Positions 46,401-58,400 of a stretch of 64,000 nt of DNA are shown here, in pieces. The translations under genes were made by a program, and so were the position numbers. Origin of the DNA: Deuterostichococcus epilithicus. Its lineage: Eukaryota > Chlorophyta > Trebouxiophyceae > Prasiolales > Stichococcaceae. The stretch lies in the NCBI GenBank assembly GCA_033439295.1, contig JAVTLE010000017.1:806001-870000 (forward strand). The letters are read 5' to 3'. The number at the start of each line of letters is the position of its first letter. Within the stretch, counting starts at the first letter, position 1. The notes under the pieces were generated by a model that was not told the origin of the DNA, searched no databases, and saw only the letters and a program-made list of their open reading frames with translations.

Positions 46401-49400
46401 GAGGACGCTGCCAAGGAGGCCCGCAGCATCCAGCGCAGCGTCGCAGCCGCAGCGCGCCGTGCGCAGCAACGGCGGCAGGAGGTGAGTGGACCTTGCTGTC
46501 ATGGTCGTTGCGGCGCCTCACATACAGGGAGACCAACTGGCTCCTGAGGACGTGCGAGGGTGTGCAAGGGTGTGACAGATCGGTAATTGCCGCACTTAGG
46601 GTTTTAGTTTTAGGGTTTTCTACTGCGCTCATAGGCGCATGGGCAGCTAGCAGCATCGAGCAACTGTGATAGCAGCAGGAGGGCTGAACCTCGGCTGCAA
46701 GAACCAAATGTTGTCGAAGAGAGTAGTGGAGAAGAGATTTGATCAAAGAATCAAATGTTGTCGAAGAGAGTGTTGTCGAAAGCGCAAGCGGTTCCGGCCG
46801 CGGCGATGGCACCTGGTTGGGTTTTTTGCATGGCGCTTCCCGCGACTTGGAGTGACGCACTGTACGCGGGCTGCTCTGCAGGGCCTCCGGGTGCTGCGGC
46901 CGCGCGTGCTGGCCTTCCTCGGCCGATGCGGCGGCGCGGCAGAGGCGCTGGTGCAGAGCACCGCGCTGACGATGCAGCCAGCAGCCGCAGGCGGCGCCGG
47001 CTCAGGTCCTTCCGCCACTTCCGCCGCTTCCAGCCTGCTGCAGTGGGACACGCAGCGCCGGGCCGGCGTCGCGCTGCCCTTCGACATCGGTCGCCTGGTG
47101 TTTTGGCTCGACCCCCTGCTGCCGCAGGCGAGTATCTTCCAGCCATGTATCGGAATTGTGCGAACATCGAGCGTATCACATTGGGCACTTGGTCGGTGGT
47201 GCGGCGAGCGTGTTCGTGAGACTGTGTGGTCTGCCAAGCCGCAGTTTCAAGGGGCCGAGTTCCATGGCAGCAGTCTCATGGAGTGTTCAGTGTTCACACA
47301 GTCGCAAAGCAATTGCTGCGTTCAGCCCTGTCGTGCTGGTCCTGACAGGTGGCGGACATTGCGGAGCGGGGAATAGACCGCGCCGCACGCGTCGCGGCTT
47401 GCGAATTCCTGCATGCTGCCACGCTGTGGATGGTCGGTGAGTGCGCAGGTTCATTCGCACATGTCGCGAGCAACAGCTGATCTTTGATGAGTGCTCACGA
47501 CATGCGGGATGCGTTGAGCAGTTGTGCTGATGCTCATGTATGGCTTGTCAATGCCGAACACTTTGACATTGCTCACATATGCAGGGACGAATACAAAGGG
47601 TGCGGAGAAGCTCAAACAGGTTGAGTTCGACACCGAGCCTACACGCTTCTACAAGCTCATGCAGCACATGTTCCCCATCATCCTCCGCCTGGCCACAAGT
47701 CAGGTGCCTCTTTCCTGCAAACTGCCATGTGACCCCAGCGGTAATGCGTCGAGTCTCGGCCAGGTGCAGCACCAGTTGCTGCTGTCGCGCCCCGCAAGCA
47801 GCGCACGGCCAAGTCCTTTGACTGCAGTGCCTTTCATCTGCAGGGACCCATGTGGCAGCTCTGCATTGCGGTTGACAGTGCATGGAAGTGCAGACCTGAA
47901 ATCTGCTTTCTTGCAACAACCTGTTGCATGTCGGACCGCATTGCAGGAGAAGGTGGCAAGGCAACTGTTCCGCCAGCTGGCGACATCACTCGTGCACTGG
48001 ATGACCTTCTCCGCCAAGAAGTGCGCCCCCTACCCAGTGGCCCAGAGCTTTTGGTAGAGGACTGTGCGTTCTCGGACTGCCCATTGCCTGGCGCATGGCA
48101 AGGTCCATTGCGCGGCAGGTGGCGCACGGTGCTTTGGGGTTTGTTGCCATGCACCGTCGCAAATTCCGGGCTGTAAGACGGTGTCGCACCTGTAGGGAAG
48201 CCGCGGAGTCGATGGCGCTACTGGACGCCATCATCGAGGGCCTGGTGAGTTCCTGGATTCCCCCAAGCACAACCCGCGCGTAGCGCATCGCCCATCATTT
48301 TGCAGATTTGACCAGCATCTTCCTGCAAGCCCTTGATAACAAGCGAGCTGTGTCAAGATCGGAACATCAGCAAAGCGGCATTTGCTGATGCCTGCCTTTC
48401 TGCATGCCCCCTTCAAGCATGCTGTTCCGAAGATACCCAGCTCTGGGCTTATTCCTGGTGCCTGACAAGCTTTCCCTCGCAGACATTCCAAGGCTGCGTG
48501 AGTGGATGATGGCTGGCACCCAGATCACGGCCTGATTTGCACCTCTAGCATATCCCACGAGCTGCGTGTGCACCCACCAGGTGGACGAAGGGAACGGCGC
48601 GCTGCGAGAGTTTTGCGCGGAGCTGGCCCGCGAGTGGCTGGTGTGGAGCGACCGGCACATCACCGCGGCGCGAGGCGCGGCGCTCAATGCGGCCAGTCTG
48701 CTGCGTCGCCTGTTCGACCGCCTCAATCACCCGAACGCCTATCAGCGGTGGGCGGTCCAGGGTTTGGGACACTTAGGATGAGGGTCAAATTTCAAGTTGC
48801 TTTGGGCAACAGAGCATGCGTGTGTCCCCGAGCCACGTCTGTCATGTCATTGTTGTGACGAGATGCTGTGAGGCTGCAGCCAGCAGGCCCGCGGCTGCTG
48901 GGTCACATGTCTGGGAATGCTCAGATGCCAGTTTCATTTGAATGCTTGCGACAGGAACCCTACAAGCCACTCGGCCAATGCACCTTCTGCCGGGCTGTGG
49001 TGCTTGACACAGCCCTCGGGAAGGTAGTTGGCAGGGTGACCCTGAGGTTGTCTGGCGCAAGCGCCATTAATTCAGTCGCTTCGGCTGAGGCCTTGCGCAG
49101 ACGCACGCTGCACGCATAAGCATGAGCTCGCATGTGCCGTGGGAGCTGTCTGTCTCCTGGGGTCAGAGCAGGAGGAAGACAAGCCGCATGGCTGTGTGGC
49201 CCCGCCAAGCCAGCCGGGGCGGCTGCCAGAGTGAGCGGGCCACATACCACTGCAAGTTCGTTACGCAACGAGGGGGCGTGGCAAGGGACTGAGGTGACTA
49301 TGGGGCTGCGTGCCTGCAGGCTGGGCGCGGCAACGGCGCTGGCGCAGATGGCGGAGCCGCTGGGCCGACAGCCCGACCTGGCAGATTCCCACCTTCTGGA

Positions 49401-52400
49401 GGTGCGGCCTCGTGACTGTTCTTTCGTAACGAGTGCAGCTGCTGCTTGACAAGATGCGCTGGCACGGCAGTCGCAGCACGAGTCCCACCCACTAGAGCTG
49501 CACAGCTGTCAAGTATGTGCATAGCTAGCACCTTTGCAGCAGAATGTGCAGCGCATGCTGGTGCCTGCACTACCACAAACAAGTGGAATGTCATGTAAGC
49601 TATGATCAGCTATTAACCCTGGCTCACGCTTCTGCAGTGCGGCAACAGAGGGATCACTGCTGGTGATGCGATGCTCGTGCATGACTTCCTTTGTAGTCGT
49701 CAATATCGCTGAATTATGCAGGCGCTGGCGGCATGCATGCATGCGCTGCAGCTGGCGGAGGAGGACCCAGACGGCGCGCACAGCCGGCAGCACATCGTTG
49801 CCGCCCTGACGGTGAGTTTGTACTTCCGCCCACAGTGCCCCCTTTCCTTTTTGCCTCACCGAAGCCCAGTACGCTGTCGTCCCTGCAGCTCCATGTCGCA
49901 GCCGGCACATCGAATCGAGGCCTTCGGCACAGAAGCAGCTCTCGTTGGATGGCATCTGCAACGTGGTCGTTGCACTGCGCAGGAGCTGACCAAGATCCTG
50001 AAGCGCAAGCCGGCCGTCCTGGACCGGCTCAGGCGCCCAAAGGCCTCGCGGCGGCTTTTCACCGACCTGTCCGGCTTCCTGGCCGCCCTGTGGCCCCAGG
50101 TACTCACGCAAACCATACTGTTTGGGAAGTGTGCAACTCCTAATGTTGAGGTAGACTAGATGTGTCCCGTCAATCTGTTCGGCCTCCTGGCCAACCTCTG
50201 GCCGCATGCCTCAAAGCAACTCTTAAAGTTTGGGTTTGTGGGCTGTTCGTGTGGCCAGTCGATCTTGCCACCTCAGGTTGTCACATGCACACCTGAAACT
50301 GCTACACGCGAGTGCCAAGACAGCAGGCGTGCTCGGGGCCTGCCCTTCTGCAGCAGGTCACATTAATCATGTGTGCATTGCCATGTGCCGCAGACGGTGT
50401 TGCCACTGAACTACTGCCGCCGCATTGCCGCCTGGCTCTTCGAGCAGCTGGCACACCTGCAGCTGCAGCAGGCCAGCCCGGGAGCCTCAGGTGCGTGTGT
50501 GCAGCACACCTGACGTACATTTCGCAGCCCGCGCCAAGGCCGACATCAGCGCATTGCATGAGTGCCGCTGCCCGCAGCTCGATCCACACCACCATGCAGA
50601 CGATACGTTTGGAGGAGGCAGGGCCAGTTGTGCACCCCGATCGACTGGACGTCGCCGGAATGTTGCACGAAAGAACGGTAAATGATCAACTACTCCTTGC
50701 TGCCCTGTAGTGACAGCCTGGGTGCAGGAGCACCAGGAGGGCGACGACTTTGGAGCCTTTGTGTCGCTGCCGCCGGGGCTGCACTTGCCGCGTGGCGGCC
50801 TGACGGGGCCGGGCGCCGCCCAGTGGCTCAAGGTGCTGGGCTGGAGCGCATGCTGCATGAACTGCCTGGCATGGTGGTCTTCATGGCATGCATATGCCTG
50901 TGTCCGTTGCGCGTCGGCACTGGCAGGCGCTCTCGATGTGCGCCGCCTGAGCTTGTGCGTCGCACCACAGAGGCATGCAAACTTAGCATGACAAACATGG
51001 TGCCGGTGGCCCCGAAGCCTCACAGTAGCCCCAAACCCTTGACACCCTAGATGCTGCTGGTCTGCAGCACCTGGAGGCGCTGCTGGCATGGGCAGCGTGG
51101 GCCGTCGACCGCGGCATCATCACAGCGGGCCAGCTGGCGCCGCCAGCTGGGGCCGCCGCAGCCGCGGGCACTCACGCTGCGCCGGCGCTGCTGGCCTTCC
51201 TCGAAGCGACCCACCAGGCAGCAGCGACCGGGAAGGGTTTGGGCTCTGACAGCGGCTGCGTCGCACCGGGCGCCGAGCAAACGGCCCGCCACCTCACACT
51301 GGCGGCCATCGAGTTCCTGCGCCGGGTCCGTGCTCCCTCCACCTTGTAGGCCTCCTCTTCAGAGGCGCCATATGGAACACCCATGTGGCCTATGACATCT
51401 GTCACTGCTGCGCAATCCCAAAGCTGTGGGTCGAAATCCAAGGAACGTTGCTTTCTCACAGGCAGCCTGTGGAGCCGCAGAAAGCATGAGGGTCAAAGAT
51501 TCCGGCCTGTCAAGCTCACCTGCGACCCTTGCAGGCGCTCGGCGAGGCGGTCGTGCCGCCGGAGTCGCCCGCGCTGCAGCACTTCATCTTGCTGGCGACG
51601 CTGGCACCGCAGCGCCTGGGCTTTGACCCCAGTGAGGCGGCCTCATACAAGACGCTGCCTGCTGCACTGAAGGTGAGACATCGCACGTTCTGGAGGCTGC
51701 ATGTCACTTGTGTTCAGTTCTACTCTCGCTTCAAATTAAGTCAAGGCAATAAAGCACAAGGTGGCCACCAATCGAACGCCACCCGCTGCGCTCAAGGTGC
51801 CCAGGTTGAGCAGTTCCAGAGCTTTCCCACTGTAGCGCCATCCTCGCCTGTGCTGGTAAACAATATCTATCTTCCGATGCTGGCGACCTGCTCGCCTTCA
51901 GTAACTCTCGTGTATTACGTCTCTGTACTGAGGACGTCTCTGCACCTGTCCAGGAGAATTTGCTGAGGATTCCTGTCGCACCTGCAGCACTGTTTGTGAT
52001 GCATGTCTGCAGGCGCTGCTGTCGGCGTCTGCAAAGCAGCAGCCGGACATGCTGCAGCACCTCAAGGCGGCGCTGGCCAGTGAGCTCGAGGATGGGCGGA
52101 GCGGCATCGCGCGGGCACTGTCTGACGCGCAGGCCGGCGCAGCGGCGGCCGGCGCGCCCGCCATGGCCACGCTCATGCAGGTCGGGACAGCTCAGCTTTG
52201 TGAAGCAGTGATAATGTCGTCCTCAGGCCTCCCGACCATATGCTTGTGCAGCAGCCACTATGTTTCCTGCTGCTCAAGGCGGCTTTGCGGGTGTTGCGTC
52301 TTCTGCACCAGGCTCTGGCTGGACACTGATCCAGCTTTCGCCGGGTGCGTCGCGCAGTCATCCGGACGGCGCCGCGCATCACTAGTGCAAAGCACAAGGC

Positions 52401-55400
52401 CTTAATATAACGAAAATTGAGTCGCTTTGAGGCCCAGGTGGCTGCATGCCAGCTTCATTGTATTACTCCTCATGTTGCTGGTCAGAACCACGCTCCTGCT
52501 TCGACCCACAGGCGCCTCTGATGATTCATCTCCCTTTATGGCTTCGCAACCTAGGGCCTGACGATGCTGGCGGAGTTGCGGGGGCCCGATGGGAAGCCGG
52601 TGGACCTGCTGCCCGAGTCCCTCCGGTCCACGCTGCCGGGCAGGTGCTGCTGTAGCAAGCTGCATATTCGTGGCAATTGGGGCTGCACCAGTAGAGGCAG
52701 GACGCCACCTTGGCGCCTCCATTGCTTCTTCCATGCGATCAAGGCGCTTGAAGTTCCATAGCGGGGCATCACAACCTCTTGCGCAGGGCACTTTGGAGAA
52801 GGCTGCGCATGACTCTGACAGCAACAACACCTGTTATGATGCTCGGCTGTGCGTCAGGCTGCTGGCGCTGGCGGCGGGCATCCGCGCGGGCGCAGGGCCG
52901 CAGCAGCGGGTGGCGGCGGAGGCGGGCCTCAACCTTGCGCTGCGCCTGGGCCTGCCAGTCACCTCGCTGTTGTCGATGCTCCAGGTTGCCACACACTCCA
53001 GACCCTCGCATGTTGAACTTTCGACCATGAGCCTCAAATCATAGCTGGCGGCGGAGACGGGTTTGCTTGTGGCACTGCGCCTGTGGGTCTGCCTGCGGCC
53101 TCGCTTTTGGGTGCGCTGCAGGTGAAGGTAGGTTGCAGCGTCAGGATGCATGAGGAGTTCCATGTCTCCTGCATCCCGGGCCCGTTGGCACGACCACCGT
53201 CATCAGCACAGCCTTTCAGTGGTGCTGATTATGGTGTCCATGCGCTCCAGCCCTGGCGGCGGGAGCGAGTGCGCAATTCCGCTGTGCCTTACTGCCGCAT
53301 TTGACGTGCCGTGCTGCTGCACCATCATTGCCTGATGCTAATCCCTTTTGCTGCCCCCGGTTGCAGGACCCGCAGCACGGTGAGGCGCTGTACGCCAGCT
53401 TCCGCGCGCCGCTCCACGCCTGGGTGCTGTTCAACGCCGCCGACTGCTGCGGCCCGCTGTGCCGCGCGCTCGGTGAGTGCTCGGGACTACACCGTCAGAT
53501 CCAGTGTTTCATCTTGGCTGGGAATGCTACATGGAATGCTACATACGTCTGCACTCTCGGGTGCTGTTCGAGTGCCGCTGGCTGCTGCGAACCGCTGTGT
53601 TGCGCGCATGCTGACTGGCCAGTCTCCTTTGAAGGCCCAAACTGAGGGGTCTCTGGTTGCTGCGGGTAGCCGTCGGCAATGGGCGGTGGTGCGCGGCACG
53701 ATGCCGCCCCAGCAGCGCAGCGCTCTCTGTCGGGATTGGCGAATCGAGCGGTGCATGTACAGCAGCTGTGGGCGGCTTCGCTGCTGCGGCGCGACAAACC
53801 TGCTTTCCCCATGTGTGCAGGCGACGTCGACGCTCCGGCACACCGGGTGTCCGAGCTGCTGCTGAGCGGCACGCTGGAGGCGCTGCAGCGGGCGCAGTCC
53901 GCAACTGGGCGGGCGGACATCCGATTGGGGTGAGTTCCCTGCATGCGGGCTGCTTCAAGGGAGCCGGATGGCTTGGATGTCCTGCCTGTGTCCAGCAGAC
54001 GTCTTCGGATGCTGCAGCCTGGATGTTGCAGGGCTGCAGGTCCTACGAGGTGCCAGCAGAGCTCGACCTCGCATTCGACCTGCCTTTGCACCATCCAGCG
54101 GATTTTCATATGCTGACAGTCTCTAGGGATATAGCCACAGCAGTCTGTGCCAGGCGTGCACGGGACACCTGGCACCGACTGCTGTGGCCATATCCCTGCA
54201 GAACTGCAGTCTGAAGTGTCGGCCGCAACTCCTCCCTGCAGGCGCTGCTGTGCGTCTGCCGCGCCTGCAGACATAGCCACTGAACCCCCTGGCAACATGC
54301 AACCCTGCAAGCACGCACCCGGCTGTGCCGCCGCAGGGCCTTCCTGCAAGCGCTGCTGCCGCGGCTGCCGGCCCTGGCGCCGCTGGCGGCCGGGCCCCGC
54401 GTCGGGAAGGAGCTCCTCGCGCGGCTGCTGGGGAGGATGCTGTCGCTCAACGCGCGACTGCTGCTGTCGCCGGCGCAGCCGGCCTTCGGCTTCGTACTCG
54501 ACAGCTACGTCAGCCTGCTGGGCACCAGGTGCATGCGTGCTTGCAATCTTGAAAACAATAAATGCCAAGATCTGTCCCGCCGGCGCAGTCCTCCTCCAGC
54601 TTCGTGCTGAACCCCTATGTCAGCCTGCTGAACATCAGGTGCCCAAAGCACCTGATGCCCAGCAAATTTCAAAGTTCAAGGTTCGCCATCCTTACCACAT
54701 AAAATGCTCAGAGAGCCAGGCCTGTGGCGCATGCCTTCTGGCAGGCCACAGCTGGCTGACAGTAGCGGGCTGCTTTCACTCTTTGGCCTGTCGCCAACCA
54801 GATTAATAGCAATGCTGCTTCTCACTTCTGAACAGCTAGGCAGCCACCCACATGTCGCCACTGGCCCTGGAGACCCACTCTTGCGCAGGATCTGCTCCAG
54901 CCCACTCTGATACTCCCTCGAACTGTTCAATTGCAAGTCCTTCACTACTTATCGAACTTCTGCTGCCCAGGGGCGCTTCCTCGCCAGACGCGCAGCTGCG
55001 GTGCGCAGCGCTGGCGCTGCTGCCGCACTTTCTGGAGCATGTGCCGTCGGACCATCTACACCGCATAATTGCTGGCGTGGAAGCCCTCGTCACGGGCTGC
55101 TTCCCGGTGTCGTCGCGAGAGTATGCAAAAGGAAGCACGCAGGCGCGTGTTTCATCTTCATAGATTTTTCAAGACAGTGGGCCCATAGCATTGCCTCAGG
55201 ACTGTATGGACCGTTGTATTGGACCTTAAGGACCCATAGCATTGGCTATGGACCTGGGGACCTATGGAATCAAGCAGTGATCCTATAGACGATAGTATTG
55301 CCTATGGAGCTGTTGAACACATTTCCTGTTGTGAATGCGAGAGCCTCCAACGGCAGTCTGACTGTCAGTTTGAGAGTCGCTGGGGACCGCTTCGTGCATC

Positions 55401-58400
55401 GTGGCGGGATAGCGCCAGGGGCAGCATGCAAAGCATGTCCCAGCTTGTGTAGCATCGTGCAAATACGGGGATGCAACCCGGCCGACTCTGGCGCGTCTGG
55501 CAGGGAGGGCATCCTAAAAGTTGCCTGCCGCATGCCTGGCACGTGCGCATTCAAAAGGAGGCAGAGCGCAAGCCATTGTAGAGCTGCACGTCGACTGGCT
55601 GCGTGAGCCGCCTGCCCAGCAGACTCTGAGGTATTGAAACAGTGTTCCATGACGCCTCCATGTTCTGAACGTTGCAGGCAGCCGACTACGCCGCGCAGCT
55701 GGCGGCTGTGTTTGGCGCACTGGCGCAGGCGGCGGAGCGCGGCGCCTCTGCGACGGCGCTGCTCGAGGTGGCATCCAGCCACGATGGTCTACAATGTGCC
55801 ACGCTGTATGGCCCTTCTGCTAGCCTGTTGGTGTGCAGCTTCGTCGTGCCCGGGGCCTTCTTCAGGTTTACGGATCACAGTCGACTCGGCTGCGGAGACT
55901 GGATCAGCTGCAGGTGTTGCCCCGATTGGGCTCGGAATTACATACGGACGCTTGACCGTGGCAGGAGCTGCAACCGGTGTTGCAAGAGATGGGGGAGGCA
56001 CAAGGCCACGCCCGCCAGGCGTCGTTGCAGGCGCTGCTGGCGCGCGTCGCCGTTGCGCCGTGGCTTGGCTTCCGCGCTACTGAGGTGCCGCTTTGTTTGC
56101 CACACAGTGGTCGTTGTGTTGTGAGGGTCACACGGCCACACAAGCGGACTTCTCATCCAGAGTGGTGAAGGCGCCAATGACTATGCATGAGGTGCTCGGA
56201 CTGGGGCCGCTGTCTCTCAGGTTCCACGCAGTGTGTGAGGATCCTCTCCTTTGGCATGCAAATGCATTCGTATGTGAACTCATTCTGATTCATCAGATGT
56301 CCGGAGATTGGCGCATGCGCAGAGCGATGCCATGGAGGTAGACATGTCTGAGGGTGGTAGCTTCTCAGCCCGCGCCCGGCGGGTAGACACTCTGCTGGAG
56401 TTCGCTTGGGCCCACATCTTCGAGCGGCCCTCGATCCCGCAGTCTCTGAGGCAAGTATTGACGAGCATTGTAGCATCATTGCATGGTCGCACATCTTCGA
56501 GCGGCCCTCGAACCTGCAGGATTTCCAGACGAGTGCTGAGGAGCATTGCAGCGTAGCATCATGGGCGCACATCTTAGGCACACAGCAGTCATCGTCAAAG
56601 CCCTAAGGAGGAGCAGTGCATCATTGCATGGGTGCACAGCTTAGTTCACAATCTGAACGCCGCCTGCCAGGCACCATGCAGGCTTGTAGTGAACACACCT
56701 TCCGTGCGTCATGATGTGAAGCCTTGTCCTTTCTCAGGCGGGCGATGCTGCTGTATGTGCTGCTGCCCGTGCTGCGGCTGGCGCCGTTGAACTACCAAGT
56801 CAGGATCTTCAAGGTGCCGCCTTGCGCCCTAACAGCCCCACTACTGTCATCTCTGTTCGGTGGTGATGTGACCTGGGTACTCATAGCAGCGATGTCGTTG
56901 TCTTATACAGCTCCATCGCCTGCCACATCCTGACGCTGTATGCGCCCAAACAGGACCGGGCGCCGTTCTTGAGGGACGTGCTGGAGTCTGCGGCGTCGCT
57001 GCCAAAGGTGATGCTCGCCACTGCATTTGACCCGTCCAAAACACCAATGGCCTGCTGAAGGTGCTCAGCTTGCCTCGCTGTCGACCTGTTGTCGGAGCGT
57101 CAGCTGGCGCATTGAACAGACTCAGGCTCGACCCTTCACAATTACGTGCATCGCAGCAGCGCTTCACGTTCATCCAACCCCTCTGTCTTCAACTCGAAGA
57201 AATAGGATTGTTCATGCAGCTGCTGCGCAATGGTGAGGCCTCAGCGCTCATCGGCCGCATCGCCGCCTACGAGTTGTTCCAAACCATGTACCAGACGCTG
57301 CCACTAACATCGGTCAGAGACATCATGGCTGACATCAAGAACGTGGTGCGCCTCTAGAATCTGTACTCTGAGAACGGGTGATCGTGGCAGTCTGTAACAA
57401 ACGGTGCCAGCTGCCAACATCACGACATTTGTGTGCCCGTCATCGAGACTCTGATGCATCTTCAGCCCTGCACATCGATGGTGTTGGTTGAGCCATTTGC
57501 ATATTCAAAAGTTGCGTCTGGCGTCAGCTGCCGGCAGGGAACTCCCCTCGGCAATGAAGGGTGTTGCACGATCTAAGTCAAAGGAGCTAAAGTATTATTG
57601 ATGAGCACAAAACCCCACGACATCCTCAATGCCGCCTCTGGCCGCACCTGCGTCCTGCTCGCTCTGAGAGTTGTTCTTGCTCGCGGTGCAGGCGGTGATG
57701 AAGCCAGGCAGCCACGACATCAGATCTTTCGAGCCCTCCGGGCCGAATGCCAACGACCTCTCCTCGCTGGTGCGTCATGCCTGGGTTTGTTGCATGGCGG
57801 CTTGCGGCATTGGGTTTTCCAGGTTCTCGACATGCAAGGTTCTCTTAAGGTTGAAGCGGGAACGTCAACGCCTGTGACGTGCTGTTACCAAAGACTTGTA
57901 TCTCATCCAATATGGACTCTCAGTGAACTGCTGGCGCACAGGCGCGGGATGTGCGGTGTGCAGCGTTTGCGGCAATCTCGGCGCTGGTCGTGGCGACGCA
58001 GACCGCCGAACGGTTCTACAAAGTGCCCTTCGAACGCGCAGGTGACATGCGACGTATATTCACAATGCTCTGATGACGAGCTGTCCAATCTTGTTTACTA
58101 ACCTCTGCTAGCTGCTGTCAGCCGCCTCGTTGTTGCAGCTGAGGCGGTGGGTGGCCCCCCTGCTTTCTTCTGCACAGGCCACCCACCGGCAGAAGTCAGC
58201 AACTGCAGCGCGTGTCGACGAGCACTTGGCTCGATGAGCTTCCTGCAGCACAGCTGCTGGGGGCTTTCATGCAGCTGCTGCGCAGCAGACATCAGCCAAG
58301 GCGCAGGGCCAGGCTGGCTTCCGAACCAAGACTGTCAACATGGGGAAGGAGTTCACATTTGTGAAAGGTTTTCCGGGCCAGAACTATCCTCGCAGGATCC

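Larger units (their letters stand above)
44092..49812 (+). other. DNA-PKcs-like exon block B: best-conserved HEAT stretch
   Basis: Exons are 44092-44303 (GAAAFSRWAHTFTLHMVAAS), 44608-44762 (SIFLRELLPACRQFTEELLA), 45379-45487, about 45818-45894, an acidic exon near 46320-46480 (EEEVGEEVGEEVVEAEED), 46882-47130, 47349-47439 (RVAACEFLHAATLWMVG), 47583-47702 (RFYKLMQHMFPIILRLATSQ), about 47951-48020 (VARQLFRQLATSLVHWMTFS), about 48199-48242 (ESMALLDAIIEGL), about 48582-48748 (EFCAELAREWLVWSDRHITA), about 49318-49402 and 49718-49812 (ACMHALQLAEEDPDGAHSRQ). The order is the same as in the animal protein. Confidence 0.85.
49980..57360 (+). other. DNA-PKcs-like exon block C: circular-cradle region
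   Basis: Recognisable exons include about 49980-50098 (KASRRLFTDLSGFLAALWPQ), 50392-50490, 51055-51330, 51535-51671 (ALQHFILLATLAPQRLGFDP), 52013-52180, 52850-52985, 53367-53475 (EALYASFRAPLHAWVLFNAA), 53821-53932, about 54340-54530 (LARLLGRMLSLNARLLLSPA), about 54965-55125 (LRCAALALLPHFLEHVPSDH), about 55676-55780, 55960-56083, about 56310-56450, about 56735-56810, about 56935-57008 and about 57190-57345 (AAYELFQTMYQTLPLTSVRD). Similarity to the animal protein is clear for some exons and weak for others. Confidence 0.7.

Noticed and set aside
53495-54568. Long minus-strand ORF of 357 codons
   Set aside because: It lies antisense to DNA-PKcs exons and introns, including the 54.1 kb hairpin, and its translation is low-complexity Arg/Ala/Gln without motifs. 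It is a GC-driven shadow.
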